Assembly (NCBI GenBank): GCA_045105075.1
Contig: JBGCDD010000165.1
Location: forward strand, 1 to 8,202
Direction: 5' to 3'
Length of the DNA stretch: 8,202 nt
Source of the DNA: JBGCDD01 sp045105075
Lineage (GTDB): Bacteria; Pseudomonadota; Alphaproteobacteria; Rhodobacterales; Rhodobacteraceae
Below, piece by piece: positions 1-5,964 of this stretch. The position numbers and the translations under genes are program-made. Numbering within the stretch: position 1 is the first letter of the stretch; every line of letters starts with the position of its first letter. The notes below the pieces were generated by a model that saw only the letters and a program-made list of their open reading frames with translations, was not told the origin of the DNA and made no database searches.

Positions 1-282
1 CAACACGTATTCGCCGTAGCGCGCCACGATGAAGTAAATCGGCTCAGCGTCGCTGTCCACCGCCACGACCCGCTCGCGCACCAAAAGACGCAGATCGCGC
101 GCCAGTTCGGCGTTGCTTTCATCGATGCTTTCGTTGCGGCACACCAAACAGCGCAACCCCCGGCTCAGATCCCGCGCCCGTTCTTCCAGCGCCGGATCGT
201 CCAGAATTTCATCCGGTTGAACTGCCATTACCGGGCCAAAAGCCAGCGACAAGGCCACAATGGCAGCGCCGAGGCGTTTCAT
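1..282 (-). CDS. ccmH: Cytochrome c maturation protein CcmH (3' end outside window)
   Basis: Ninety-four codons are visible before the window edge. CcmH is the periplasmic, membrane-anchored thiol-redox subunit of the System I heme ligation complex; it keeps or makes the CXXCH cysteines of apocytochrome c available for heme attachment by CcmF. Seen in the sequence: a signal-peptide-like N-terminus (residues 1-20, MKRLGAAIVALSLAFGPVMA), then the diagnostic LRCLVCRNESIDESNAEL motif with redox cysteines C45 and C48, followed by the conserved helical stretch ARDLRLLVRERV and the YFIVARYGEYVL segment. The C-terminal membrane anchor expected after this point is beyond the window. The ATG overlaps the ccmF stop codon as ATGA (279-282), which indicates translational coupling with ccmF and fixes the start. 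The family assignment is firm; only the total length is unknown. Confidence 0.95.
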   Translation of the reverse strand, partial: MKRLGAAIVALSLAFGPVMAVQPDEILDDPALEERARDLSRGLRCLVCRNESIDESNAELARDLRLLVRERVVAVDSDAEPIYFIVARYGEYVL

Positions 283-2237
283 TCCGCAGGCACCCCGCGC
301 ACCGATTTGCGCGCCCCCGCTGCCACCCGGAACCGCCGGTCACTCAGCGACAGCAAGCCACCAAAGGCCATCATCAGACAACCGGCCCACATCCAATTGG
401 CAAAGGGCTTGATATAGGTGCGCACCGTCCAGCCGCCATCCTGTTGCTGATCACCGATCACAACGTAAACATCGCGCAGAAACCGGTAATCTATGCCGGC
501 CTCGGTGGTCGGCATGCGCGCCACAGGATAGTTGCGTTTTTCGGGGTTCAAAATGCCCAGCTCGACCCCGTCACGCTCGAGTTTGACAAAGCCCATCACC
601 GACAGATAATTCGGCCCACGCACCCGCTGCACATCCTCGAGCGTCAGGGTAAAGGCGCCGACCTCAAAGCTTTCGCCCAGTTGCGCGACGCGAATGTCAT
701 CCTGTTTCCAGGCCACCAACCCGCAGATCGCAAAAAACGTCACGCCCAGACCGGCATGAGCCACCGCCTTGCCCCAATCGGCGCGCGGCAAACGCAGCAA
801 CCGCGCTGCACCACTGCTTCCGGTGCGGCTCCACAAATCGACCAGTGTTCCCACCACAATCCATACGCCCATGAACACGCCAAGCGGGCCCAACGCGGAT
901 TGCCCGGTGTTCATCGCCCAGACCAGCGCCGCCAAAGCCACGGCCAAAACAGCCACATAGCGCAATGGGCGCAGCGTGCGCGCAACCGATCCGCGCTTCC
1001 ACGGGATCATTGCGCCAATCGGCAGGATGATCCCCAAAAGCACCATGAACGGCGTGAACACCATGTCGAAAAACGGCGGACCAACGCTCAGCTTCCGGTC
1101 AAAGAACATCTCGGCGATCATCGGCCAAAGCGTGCCAACAAACACCGCAAAACAGCTGACCGCCAGCAGGATATTGTTGCTCACCAACGCGCTTTCACGG
1201 CTAATCAGCCCAAACACGCCCTTGGCCTCCATCGCCGTGGCACGCCAGGCAAACAGCATCAGCGCCCCGCCCGTGAAAAAGCCCATGATCATCAAAATGA
1301 ACACACCGCGTTCGGGATCATTGGCAAAGGCATGCACGCTGGTCAAAAGCCCAGAGCGCACAATAAACGTACCAATCAGCGAAAACCCAAAGGCAAGGAT
1401 CGCCAGCAATATGGTCCAGCTTTTCAGGCTCTCGCGCTTTTCAACCACGATGGCCGAATGCACCAAAGCCGCCGCCAGCAACCACGGCATGAAGGATGCA
1501 TTCTCAACCGGGTCCCAAAACCAGAACCCGCCCCAACCCAGTTCGTAATAAGCCCACCACGACCCCAGCCCGATGCCGATGGTCAAAAACACCCAAGCCG
1601 CCAACGTCCAGGGTCGCACCCAACGCCCCCAGGCCGCATCCACGCGCCCCTCGATCAGGGCGGCGACAGCAAAGGAAAACGCCATGCTTAGGCCCACATA
1701 GCCCAGATACAAAAATGGCGGATGAAACGCCAAACCGGGATCCTGCAACAACGGGTTCAAATCCTGCCCATCAAACGGCGGCACCGCCATGCGGATAAAC
1801 GGGTTCGAAGTGAACAAAATGAACGCAAAAAACGCCACACCAATCGCACCCTGCACCGCCAGCACCCGCGCTTTCAGACTGGGCGGCAAGTTGCCACCAA
1901 ACCACGCCGCCATCGCACCAAACAGCGCAACAATCAGCACCCACAGCAGCATCGAGCCCTCGTGATTGCCCCATGTTCCGCTGATTTTATACAGCATCGG
2001 CTTGGCGCTATGGCTGTTCAGCACCACCAGTTGCAGCGAAAAATCCGACACGATGAACGCGTACATCAGCGCTGCGAAAGCAAAACCAGTCAGCAGGAAT
2101 TGCAGATTGGCCGCCGGTTCCGCCACCGACATCCAGCCCGACCAACGTTTGTGCGCACCGATCAACGGCACCACGGTTTGCACAATCGCCACCAAAAAGG
2201 CGAGGATCAGCGCGAAATGTCCAAGTTCTGTAATCAT
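279..2237 (-). CDS. ccmF: Heme lyase CcmF, cytochrome c maturation
   Basis: A 652-residue integral inner-membrane protein that, with CcmH, catalyses covalent attachment of heme delivered by holo-CcmE to apocytochrome c. The tryptophan-rich WWD heme-handling domain is plain: WGGFWFWDPVENASFMPW at about residues 235-252. The histidines known as heme ligands in E. coli CcmF (173, 261, 303, 491) have counterparts H172 (FHPPFLYLGY), H260 (LVHSA), H302 (SVHAFANDP) and H494 (AVAHAG). Many hydrophobic segments run through the protein, with a soluble periplasmic stretch around residues 510-610 and a final membrane helix near 613-630. Length is normal for the family. I chose ATG at 2237, giving MITELGHFALILA, the usual family N-terminus; the frame stays open upstream to TTG/GTG codons, but those add only non-conserved residues. 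No clear Shine-Dalgarno precedes this ATG. A candidate promoter lies immediately upstream, and ccmH follows with a 4-bp overlap. Confidence 0.97.
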   Translation of the reverse strand: MITELGHFALILAFLVAIVQTVVPLIGAHKRWSGWMSVAEPAANLQFLLTGFAFAALMYAFIVSDFSLQLVVLNSHSAKPMLYKISGTWGNHEGSMLLWVLIVALFGAMAAWFGGNLPPSLKARVLAVQGAIGVAFFAFILFTSNPFIRMAVPPFDGQDLNPLLQDPGLAFHPPFLYLGYVGLSMAFSFAVAALIEGRVDAAWGRWVRPWTLAAWVFLTIGIGLGSWWAYYELGWGGFWFWDPVENASFMPWLLAAALVHSAIVVEKRESLKSWTILLAILAFGFSLIGTFIVRSGLLTSVHAFANDPERGVFILMIMGFFTGGALMLFAWRATAMEAKGVFGLISRESALVSNNILLAVSCFAVFVGTLWPMIAEMFFDRKLSVGPPFFDMVFTPFMVLLGIILPIGAMIPWKRGSVARTLRPLRYVAVLAVALAALVWAMNTGQSALGPLGVFMGVWIVVGTLVDLWSRTGSSGAARLLRLPRADWGKAVAHAGLGVTFFAICGLVAWKQDDIRVAQLGESFEVGAFTLTLEDVQRVRGPNYLSVMGFVKLERDGVELGILNPEKRNYPVARMPTTEAGIDYRFLRDVYVVIGDQQQDGGWTVRTYIKPFANWMWAGCLMMAFGGLLSLSDRRFRVAAGARKSVRGVPAE

Positions 2238-2244
2238 AAGCGGG

Positions 2245-2273
2245 ACTATAGAGCCCACCCCTTGGGCGGCCAA
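2245..2273 (-). promoter_or_regulatory. Candidate sigma-70 promoter for ccmF
   Basis: Read on the minus strand, TTGGCC (2268-2273) is followed by exactly 17 bases and then TATAGT (2245-2250). This matches TTGACA at 4 of 6 and TATAAT at 5 of 6 positions with optimal spacing. Seven bases separate the -10 hexamer from the ccmF ATG, so a normal start site would fall at or next to the ATG. That would explain why no Shine-Dalgarno is visible. The call rests on pattern matching only; alphaproteobacterial promoters are often degenerate and such matches also occur by chance. Confidence 0.4.
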
Positions 2274-2288
2274 CGCTTTTCGCCGCCC
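2253..2288 (-). other. Two mutually exclusive hairpins between holin gene and ccmF
   Basis: In the transcript sense, GGGCGGC (2282-2288) pairs perfectly with GCCGCCC (2264-2270) across an 11-base loop, a 7-bp all-GC stem. The end of that right arm also begins a second inverted repeat: GCCCA (2263-2267) pairs with TGGGC (2253-2257) around the loop AGGGG. Both stems use bases 2264-2267, so only one can form at a time. There is no U-tract after the first stem, so it is not a classical intrinsic terminator. It may be a transcript-end or stability structure for the lysis mRNA, or a simple attenuator-like switch. The base pairing is seen directly; the function is inferred. Confidence 0.4.
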
Positions 2289-2318
2289 CTATGGGTTCAC
2301 ATTGTCGCGGGTCACGCC

Positions 2319-2897
2319 TCAGGCCATACGCAACGCCCGCCAATGATCCAAGGCCGGGTTGGCCTCAGGCAAGACCGACGCCATCGTCAGCTTGGCATCG
2401 GCCCCGGTCGAGGCAACACCCGGCGCATCGCTGCGCAAAGCCTCAATCGTCGCAATATTGTCGATCACCTGCGGCACCCGCGCCATGCTCGCCGCCAGAT
2501 CTTTCTGAAATTGCTGGGTTTTGATCTGATGGCGCGCGCCGAAATAGAACGAAACGATCACCCCCAGCAACCACCACAGAGGTTCCGGCACCAGCGCAAT
2601 GCCCTGCATCCGCGCCGCGAACCACAGCGGATCCACCATCGCTGCCACAAACAACCCCAACGTGCCCAGAGCCAGCGCCGGACGCGGCACCCGGTTCACA
2701 CCGTCCATAAACCGATCAAACGTGCCTTTGCGCTCGATCACAAACTCACCGGCAAATTGCTGCATCGCCTGACCCTGAACCGTCGCACTGCGCACCGCGC
2801 CCGCCTCACGGTTCTCGGTGAACACCTCGGCGGTCTCCCGGATCACATTGCGCCCATTGCCAAACAGCAGCCCAAACAACCCATCAATCAAGCCCAT
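2319..2897 (-). CDS. Holin of the GTA '3TM' family
   Basis: A 192-residue small membrane protein resembling the '3TM holin, for gene-transfer-agent release' family. Its expected role is to permeabilise the inner membrane so that the cytoplasmic endolysin encoded just upstream can reach peptidoglycan. The N-terminus MGLIDGLFGLLFGNGRN is short, hydrophobic and possibly membrane-inserting. A charged amphipathic stretch follows (about 18-70, including FTENREAG and GEFVIERKGTFDRFMDG). Two clear hydrophobic helices come next, about 73-90 (PALALGTLGLFVAAMVDP) and 104-120 (PEPLWWLLGVIVSFYFG), then ARHQIKTQQFQKDL and a soluble tail. The ATG at 2897 lies inside the end of the endolysin gene (10-bp overlap), with AAAGGG about 7 bases upstream. 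The frame is open further upstream, but that part is only the out-of-frame endolysin sequence. The holin call is good; membership in a functional GTA system is inferred. Confidence 0.82.
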   Translation of the reverse strand: MGLIDGLFGLLFGNGRNVIRETAEVFTENREAGAVRSATVQGQAMQQFAGEFVIERKGTFDRFMDGVNRVPRPALALGTLGLFVAAMVDPLWFAARMQGIALVPEPLWWLLGVIVSFYFGARHQIKTQQFQKDLAASMARVPQVIDNIATIEALRSDAPGVASTGADAKLTMASVLPEANPALDHWRALRMA

Positions 2898-3499
2898 GCC
2901 GAAACCCTTTGCTGAAATTCGCCCGCGCTCAAGTGATATTTCTCCGACAGAAACTCCTCCGCCCGCTTGATCCACCCGCCTTTGCCCCCGGCCCGCGTAC
3001 GCGCATATTTGCGACTGGCCGGGCGCCCATCCGCCAAACGAAAGTAATAATTGCGCCGCGCCACACCATACGCATCTCGCAAAGCCAAAGCATCCGGTGC
3101 CGCCGCCTCTCGCGTCGCCGCCAGGCTTTGCGGACCAATCGCACCGTCCACAACCACATCAAACCCCATGTCGCGCAGCAACCGTTGCAGGATTTTCACC
3201 GCATTGCCGCCTGCGTTGACATACATGTCAAACAAACTGGCCTGCAGCGCATGTGGCATCTCCGCAATCCGAGGTCGGTCAAAATAATGTTTGATAAAAA
3301 TATCAACGGCCTGCGCCCGGCTCAATGCCCGCACATCGGCCACACCCACAGCCCCATCACCGTTCAGATCCAATCCCAAACGACGCATGGTGTGGATCGT
3401 AACCCCAAAATTCGTAGCCCCACCCGGATCGTCAGGATCATTCACATATCCGCCCTCTCGGGCCACAATCGCGTCCGCAATTTGTTGCACAGTCTGCAT
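2888..3499 (-). CDS. GH108-family endolysin (N-acetylmuramidase), GTA-type lysis protein
   Basis: A 203-residue peptidoglycan hydrolase that cleaves the glycan backbone, here most likely to burst the cell. The N-terminal GH108 signature REGGYVNDPDDPGGATNFGV (residues 14-33) contains the expected catalytic glutamate E15. The core continues through AVDIFIKHYFDRP and LFDMYVNAGGNAVKILQRLL to VVVDGAIGPQS. The C-terminal part, RRNYYFRLADGRPASRKYARTR followed by GGWIKRAEEFL, fits the peptidoglycan-binding domain usually paired with GH108. No signal peptide or membrane anchor is visible, so export would depend on the holin. Residues 44-55 (DLNGDGAVGVAD) form an EF-hand/dockerin-like loop. The ATG at 3499 is fixed by AAAAGGGG six bases upstream. 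The gene follows a 122-bp gap after ccmE and overlaps the holin gene by 10 bp. The closest precedent known to me is the R. capsulatus GTA lysis pair rcc00555/rcc00556. Confidence 0.88.
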   Translation of the reverse strand: MQTVQQIADAIVAREGGYVNDPDDPGGATNFGVTIHTMRRLGLDLNGDGAVGVADVRALSRAQAVDIFIKHYFDRPRIAEMPHALQASLFDMYVNAGGNAVKILQRLLRDMGFDVVVDGAIGPQSLAATREAAAPDALALRDAYGVARRNYYFRLADGRPASRKYARTRAGGKGGWIKRAEEFLSEKYHLSAGEFQQRVSAWA

Positions 3500-3501
3500 G
3501 G

Positions 3502-3535
3502 TGCACCCCTTTTGGTTTCGCACCAAACCTGCACC
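3502..3535 (-). repeat. Three GGTGCR copies and a small inverted repeat in the endolysin leader
   Basis: On the minus strand the hexamers GGTGCA (3530-3535), GGTGCG (3519-3524) and GGTGCA (3502-3507) occur within 34 bases. The middle copy is the loop of the inverted repeat GGTTT (3525-3529) / AAACC (3514-3518), which ends right against the ribosome binding site. The last copy is part of the palindrome GGTGCACC (3500-3507) touching the start codon. This could be an operator or an mRNA structure that modulates lysis-gene translation. Pattern only, no known matching site. Confidence 0.3.
3506..3513 (-). promoter_or_regulatory. Strong ribosome binding site of the endolysin gene
   Basis: AAAAGGGG on the minus strand, six bases before the ATG at 3499. 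It decides the start codon: the open frame extends nine codons further to a TTG, but that TTG lies upstream of this site. Confidence 0.7.
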
Positions 3536-3541
3536 GCAACT

Positions 3542-3548
3542 GGTTAAC
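3542..3548 (-). promoter_or_regulatory. Possible CtrA half-site upstream of the lysis genes
   Basis: The minus strand reads GTTAACC, with the TTAA core at 3544-3547, 45 bases upstream of the endolysin ATG. Known CtrA sites are TTAA-N7-TTAA, or single TTAACC-type half-sites. Here the base quartet seven positions away is AATA, so a full site is absent. CtrA controls GTA production and release in R. capsulatus, which makes the location suggestive. One 6-base match is weak evidence. Confidence 0.25.
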
Positions 3549-3570
3549 GAGCTCTATTGCAAGCGCCCGG

Positions 3571-3604
3571 TCTTCCTCTTGCCCAAAATATCCCCGCCGG
3601 AGGC
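3571..3604 (-). repeat. Rhodobacteraceae-type intergenic element (GCCTCCGGCGGGGATATTTT...)
   Basis: On the minus strand the element begins GCCTCCGGCGGGGATATTTT (3585-3604) and continues GGGCAAGAGGAAGA. From memory, close variants of this string (CCTCCGGCGGG followed by an A/T core, then a purine-rich AAGAGGAAG-like tail) are scattered after genes in Rhodobacteraceae genomes. Only one copy lies in this window, so its repeat nature cannot be shown here. It sits just downstream of the ccmE hairpin, and its GC block plus ATATTTT may contribute to transcription termination. Confidence 0.5.
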
Positions 3605-3621
3605 CGCCCCGCCAAGGGGCG
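3585..3621 (-). terminator. Probable terminator after ccmE
   Basis: Starting on the base after the ccmE stop, CGCCCC (3616-3621) pairs with GGGGCG (3605-3610) around TTGGC. This is followed by a second GC-rich block (CCTCCGGCGGGG) and ATATTTT (3585-3591). The stem is strong but the T-run is interrupted and displaced, so termination may be partial. If real, it separates ccmE from the lysis genes. Confidence 0.5.
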
Positions 3622-4068
3622 TCAGCTGTCGCCTGGTTCCTGATAAACGCCCTGCGCTTTCAGCGCGTCAATCACCTCAGCTGGCATGTAAGTTTCGTCA
3701 TGTTTGGCAAGAATTTCAGAGGCTTCAAAGACGCCGTTGATGTAACGCCCGGTGCCCACCATGCCCTCGTTCTCCGAAAACAGATCGGGCAACACGCCGG
3801 TAAACGTCACTGGCACACTTGCCCCACCATCGGTTACAGAAAATCGGATGGTCTTGCCCTGCCCGCGCACAATGCTGCCAATCTCGACCAGCCCACCAAT
3901 GCGAAACACCTCATTGGGTTCAGGCGGCTCGGCCATGATCTGACTGGGTGCGCGAAAGAAATTAATCCCGTCGCGCATCGCATAGCCAATCAACGCCGTC
4001 GACAGCGCCAAAGCCACCACAGCCACCAGAATAACCTGAATACGACGTTGTTTTTTCAGACTTTTCAT
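3622..4068 (-). CDS. ccmE: Heme chaperone CcmE
   Basis: A 148-residue periplasmic heme carrier anchored by one N-terminal helix. It binds heme covalently after loading by CcmC/CcmD/CcmAB and passes it to the CcmF/CcmH ligase. Seen: a positively charged start MKSLKKQRR, a membrane anchor at about 10-31, then the OB-fold beta domain including FRIGGLVEIGS, IRFSVTDGG and VTFTGVLPDLFSENEG. The hallmark LAKHDETYMPAEV has the covalent heme-binding histidine at H123 and the axial-ligand tyrosine at Y127. Length is normal. The ATG lies six bases after the argC stop, with a weak GAG ribosome-binding sequence overlapping that stop, so the two genes are probably co-transcribed. Its functional partners ccmF and ccmH lie about 1.4 kb further on, beyond the lysis genes. 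Confidence 0.96.
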   Translation of the reverse strand: MKSLKKQRRIQVILVAVVALALSTALIGYAMRDGINFFRAPSQIMAEPPEPNEVFRIGGLVEIGSIVRGQGKTIRFSVTDGGASVPVTFTGVLPDLFSENEGMVGTGRYINGVFEASEILAKHDETYMPAEVIDALKAQGVYQEPGDS

Positions 4069-4074
4069 ATCATC

Positions 4075-5103
4075 TCACGGGAAAAGCGGCGCCATCATCA
4101 ACCCCGCAGTCTCAACCTCACCTAACATCAGATTGGCGTTTTGCAAGGCCTGCCCGCTGCTCCCCTTGGTCAGATTGTCCAGCGCGGCAATCACAATCGC
4201 GCGTCCTTCAATCCGGTCCGCCACCACGCCAACATGACAAAAGTTCGAACCGCGCACATGATGGGTGCTCGGCGCGGTGCCAAACGGTAAAACGTGCACA
4301 AAGGGCTCGCCATCATACGCTGCAAAAAGCGTGTCAAAGACCACCTGCGGCGTGCCGTGAACATAGGCTGTCGCCAGAATTCCGCGATTGGCCGGAACCA
4401 AATGCGGGGTGAATTGCACGCGCACCTCGCGCCCGGCCAAGGCACTGAATTCCTGATCAAATTCACCCAAATGTCGATGTGTTCCGCCAATGGCGTAGGC
4501 GTGATAGCCTTCGCTCAACTCGGCGTGAAGCAGGTTTTCCTTCAACGCCCGCCCCGCCCCGGACACCGCACATTTGAGATCCAGAATAATCTCGTCCAGA
4601 TCAATCACCCCGGCAGAAATCAGCGGTCTCAGCGCAAACTGACCCGTCGCCGCATTGCACCCGGTGCCAGCCACCAACCGAGCCGATTTGATCTCGTCAC
4701 GGTAGAATTCGCTCAACCCGTAAACTGCCTCCGATTGCATACCCACAGCGCTGTGCGCATTGCCATACCACTGCTCGTAAGCCTCGGGATCGCGCAGCCG
4801 AAAATCCGCGCTCAGATCCACGATCTTCAGATCGCGCGGCAGTTTGGAAATCACATCCTGGCTGGTTTTATGCGGCAAAGCGCAAAAACACAGATCAATC
4901 TGGCCAAAGTCGATTTCCGAAATCTTGCACAAAACCGGCAGATCCAGATGGCGCAAATGGGGAAACACATCTGCCATGGCCAGGCCCGCTTTACGCTCGG
5001 CGGCCAGGGCGACAATCGACATTGAGGGATGTTCACTGATCAACCGGATCAATTCGGCACCCGTGTATCCGCTGGCCCCAAGAATGGCTATTTTATGGGT
5101 CAT
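4075..5103 (-). CDS. argC: N-acetyl-gamma-glutamyl-phosphate reductase
   Basis: A 342-residue cytoplasmic enzyme of arginine synthesis. It reduces N-acetylglutamyl phosphate to N-acetylglutamate semialdehyde using NADPH. The Rossmann motif is GASGYTGAELIRLI at residues 9-22. Further conserved blocks are CALPHKTSQ (74-82), DLSADFRLRDPEAYEQWYG (96-114), VYGLSEFYR (127-135), SGAGRALKEN (181-190), THRHLGEFDQE (208-218, catalytic histidine region) and FTPHLVPANRGI (231-242). The catalytic cysteine is C149 in LVAGTGCNAATGQ. This replaces the common NPGCYPT form but keeps the cysteine; I recall this variant from other Rhodobacteraceae. The ATG at 5103 has AAAGG six bases upstream; an in-frame ATG at 5130 lacks a ribosome binding site. 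It lies 45 bp after murI and 6 bp before ccmE. Confidence 0.95.
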   Translation of the reverse strand: MTHKIAILGASGYTGAELIRLISEHPSMSIVALAAERKAGLAMADVFPHLRHLDLPVLCKISEIDFGQIDLCFCALPHKTSQDVISKLPRDLKIVDLSADFRLRDPEAYEQWYGNAHSAVGMQSEAVYGLSEFYRDEIKSARLVAGTGCNAATGQFALRPLISAGVIDLDEIILDLKCAVSGAGRALKENLLHAELSEGYHAYAIGGTHRHLGEFDQEFSALAGREVRVQFTPHLVPANRGILATAYVHGTPQVVFDTLFAAYDGEPFVHVLPFGTAPSTHHVRGSNFCHVGVVADRIEGRAIVIAALDNLTKGSSGQALQNANLMLGEVETAGLMMAPLFP

Positions 5104-5148
5104 ATCAGACCTTTGTATTGGAAACTTCATGTAACAGACGACTCGCGG

Positions 5149-5958
5149 TCACGCCGCTTGAAACGAGATTTGTCGTCGCAAAAACTGCGTGGCCCGATCG
5201 CTTACCCGCGCCGGGTCGCCAGTGGTCAAATAGCCCGACGCGCCCGTTCCCAACATATCCGGGTGGCGCGTCAGATAATCGGCCAGGCTGTCGGCCACCA
5301 GATCGCCTTGGCTGAACACTTTGACATCTGCGCCCAACGCCGCCTGAAACGTTTCCGCCATCAAAGGGTAGTGGGTGCAGCCCAAAACAGCCGCCTGCGG
5401 ATCGGGCATCTTGCGCTTCAGCGCGTCCACATGGCTGCGCACCAGCGCTTCGGCCAGAATCAAATCCCCATCTTCAATCGCATCGACCACGCCGCCACAG
5501 GCTTGCGCCTCGACGTCCACGCCAATGGCCCGAAACGCCAATTCACGTTGAAACGCACGGCTGGCGACGGTCGCAGGCGTGGCAAATAAAGCCACATGTT
5601 TCACCGCGACTTCACGCGGCGGCGAGTTGTCGCCCCAATGCCGTTCGGTCAGCGCCTCGATCAGCGGCACAAACACCCCCAGCACCCGCTTGCCTTTGGG
5701 CAGCCCGTTTTCCTGCATCCGGCGCAGAGCCGCAGCGCTGGCCGTATTGCAGGCCAAAATCACCAGATCGCAGCCTTCCGCCCACAGCGCTTCGACAGAT
5801 TTCACTGTCAGATCAAACACATCATCGGCGTCTCTCACACCGTAAGGCGCGTGCGCACTGTCGCCATAGTACAGAAAATCCACATCGGGCAAGCGCGCTT
5901 TTGCGGCTTGCAGAACGGTCAGACCGCCCAATCCAGAATCAAAAATGCCAACTGCCAT
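5149..5958 (-). CDS. murI: Glutamate racemase
   Basis: A 269-residue cofactor-independent enzyme making D-glutamate for peptidoglycan precursors in the cytoplasm. Both halves of the two-cysteine active site are visible. GIFDSGLGGLTVL at 4-16 carries D7 and S8; YYGDSAHAPYG is at 30-40; C70 lies in LVILACNTASAAALRR; C194 lies in VLGCTHYPLM with H196. The middle segment ACGGVVDAIEDGD (153-165) matches the family's CPGLVP-like region in degenerate form. Length is typical. The ATG at 5958 follows GAGGGG (5961-5966), which overlaps the stop codon of the acyltransferase gene. The 6-bp gap between the two genes points to one transcript with coupled translation. argC follows 45 bp later. Confidence 0.96.
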   Translation of the reverse strand: MAVGIFDSGLGGLTVLQAAKARLPDVDFLYYGDSAHAPYGVRDADDVFDLTVKSVEALWAEGCDLVILACNTASAAALRRMQENGLPKGKRVLGVFVPLIEALTERHWGDNSPPREVAVKHVALFATPATVASRAFQRELAFRAIGVDVEAQACGGVVDAIEDGDLILAEALVRSHVDALKRKMPDPQAAVLGCTHYPLMAETFQAALGADVKVFSQGDLVADSLADYLTRHPDMLGTGASGYLTTGDPARVSDRATQFLRRQISFQAA

Positions 5959-5964
5959 GGCCCC

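Noticed and set aside
444..1691. Long plus-strand open frame (415 codons) opposite ccmF
   Set aside because: Its product is an unbroken run of H, Q, R and P-rich low-complexity sequence with no recognisable motif, and the opposite strand encodes an intact, motif-complete CcmF. It is an antisense shadow.
2238..2273. N-terminal extension of CcmF to TTG at 2273 or the GTG inside it
   Set aside because: Adds residues MAAQGVGSIVPL not found at the start of the family; MITELGHFALILA matches the conserved N-terminus.
1722..2915. Plus-strand open frame (397 codons) spanning the ccmF start, the gap and the holin gene
   Set aside because: Arg/His/Gln-rich composition without domains, crossing gene boundaries of real minus-strand genes; no ribosome binding site support.
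2898..2975. N-terminal extension of the holin upstream of 2897
   Set aside because: The added 26 residues are out-of-frame endolysin sequence, while the ATG at 2897 begins the hydrophobic N-terminus and has a ribosome binding site.
2319..3499. Active prophage or prophage remnant
   Set aside because: Only lysis genes are present; there is no integrase, attachment repeat, capsid, tail or packaging gene, and composition matches the neighbours by eye.
2909..3547. Plus-strand open frame opposite the endolysin gene
   Set aside because: Complement of a well-supported GH108 gene; the translation has no family features.
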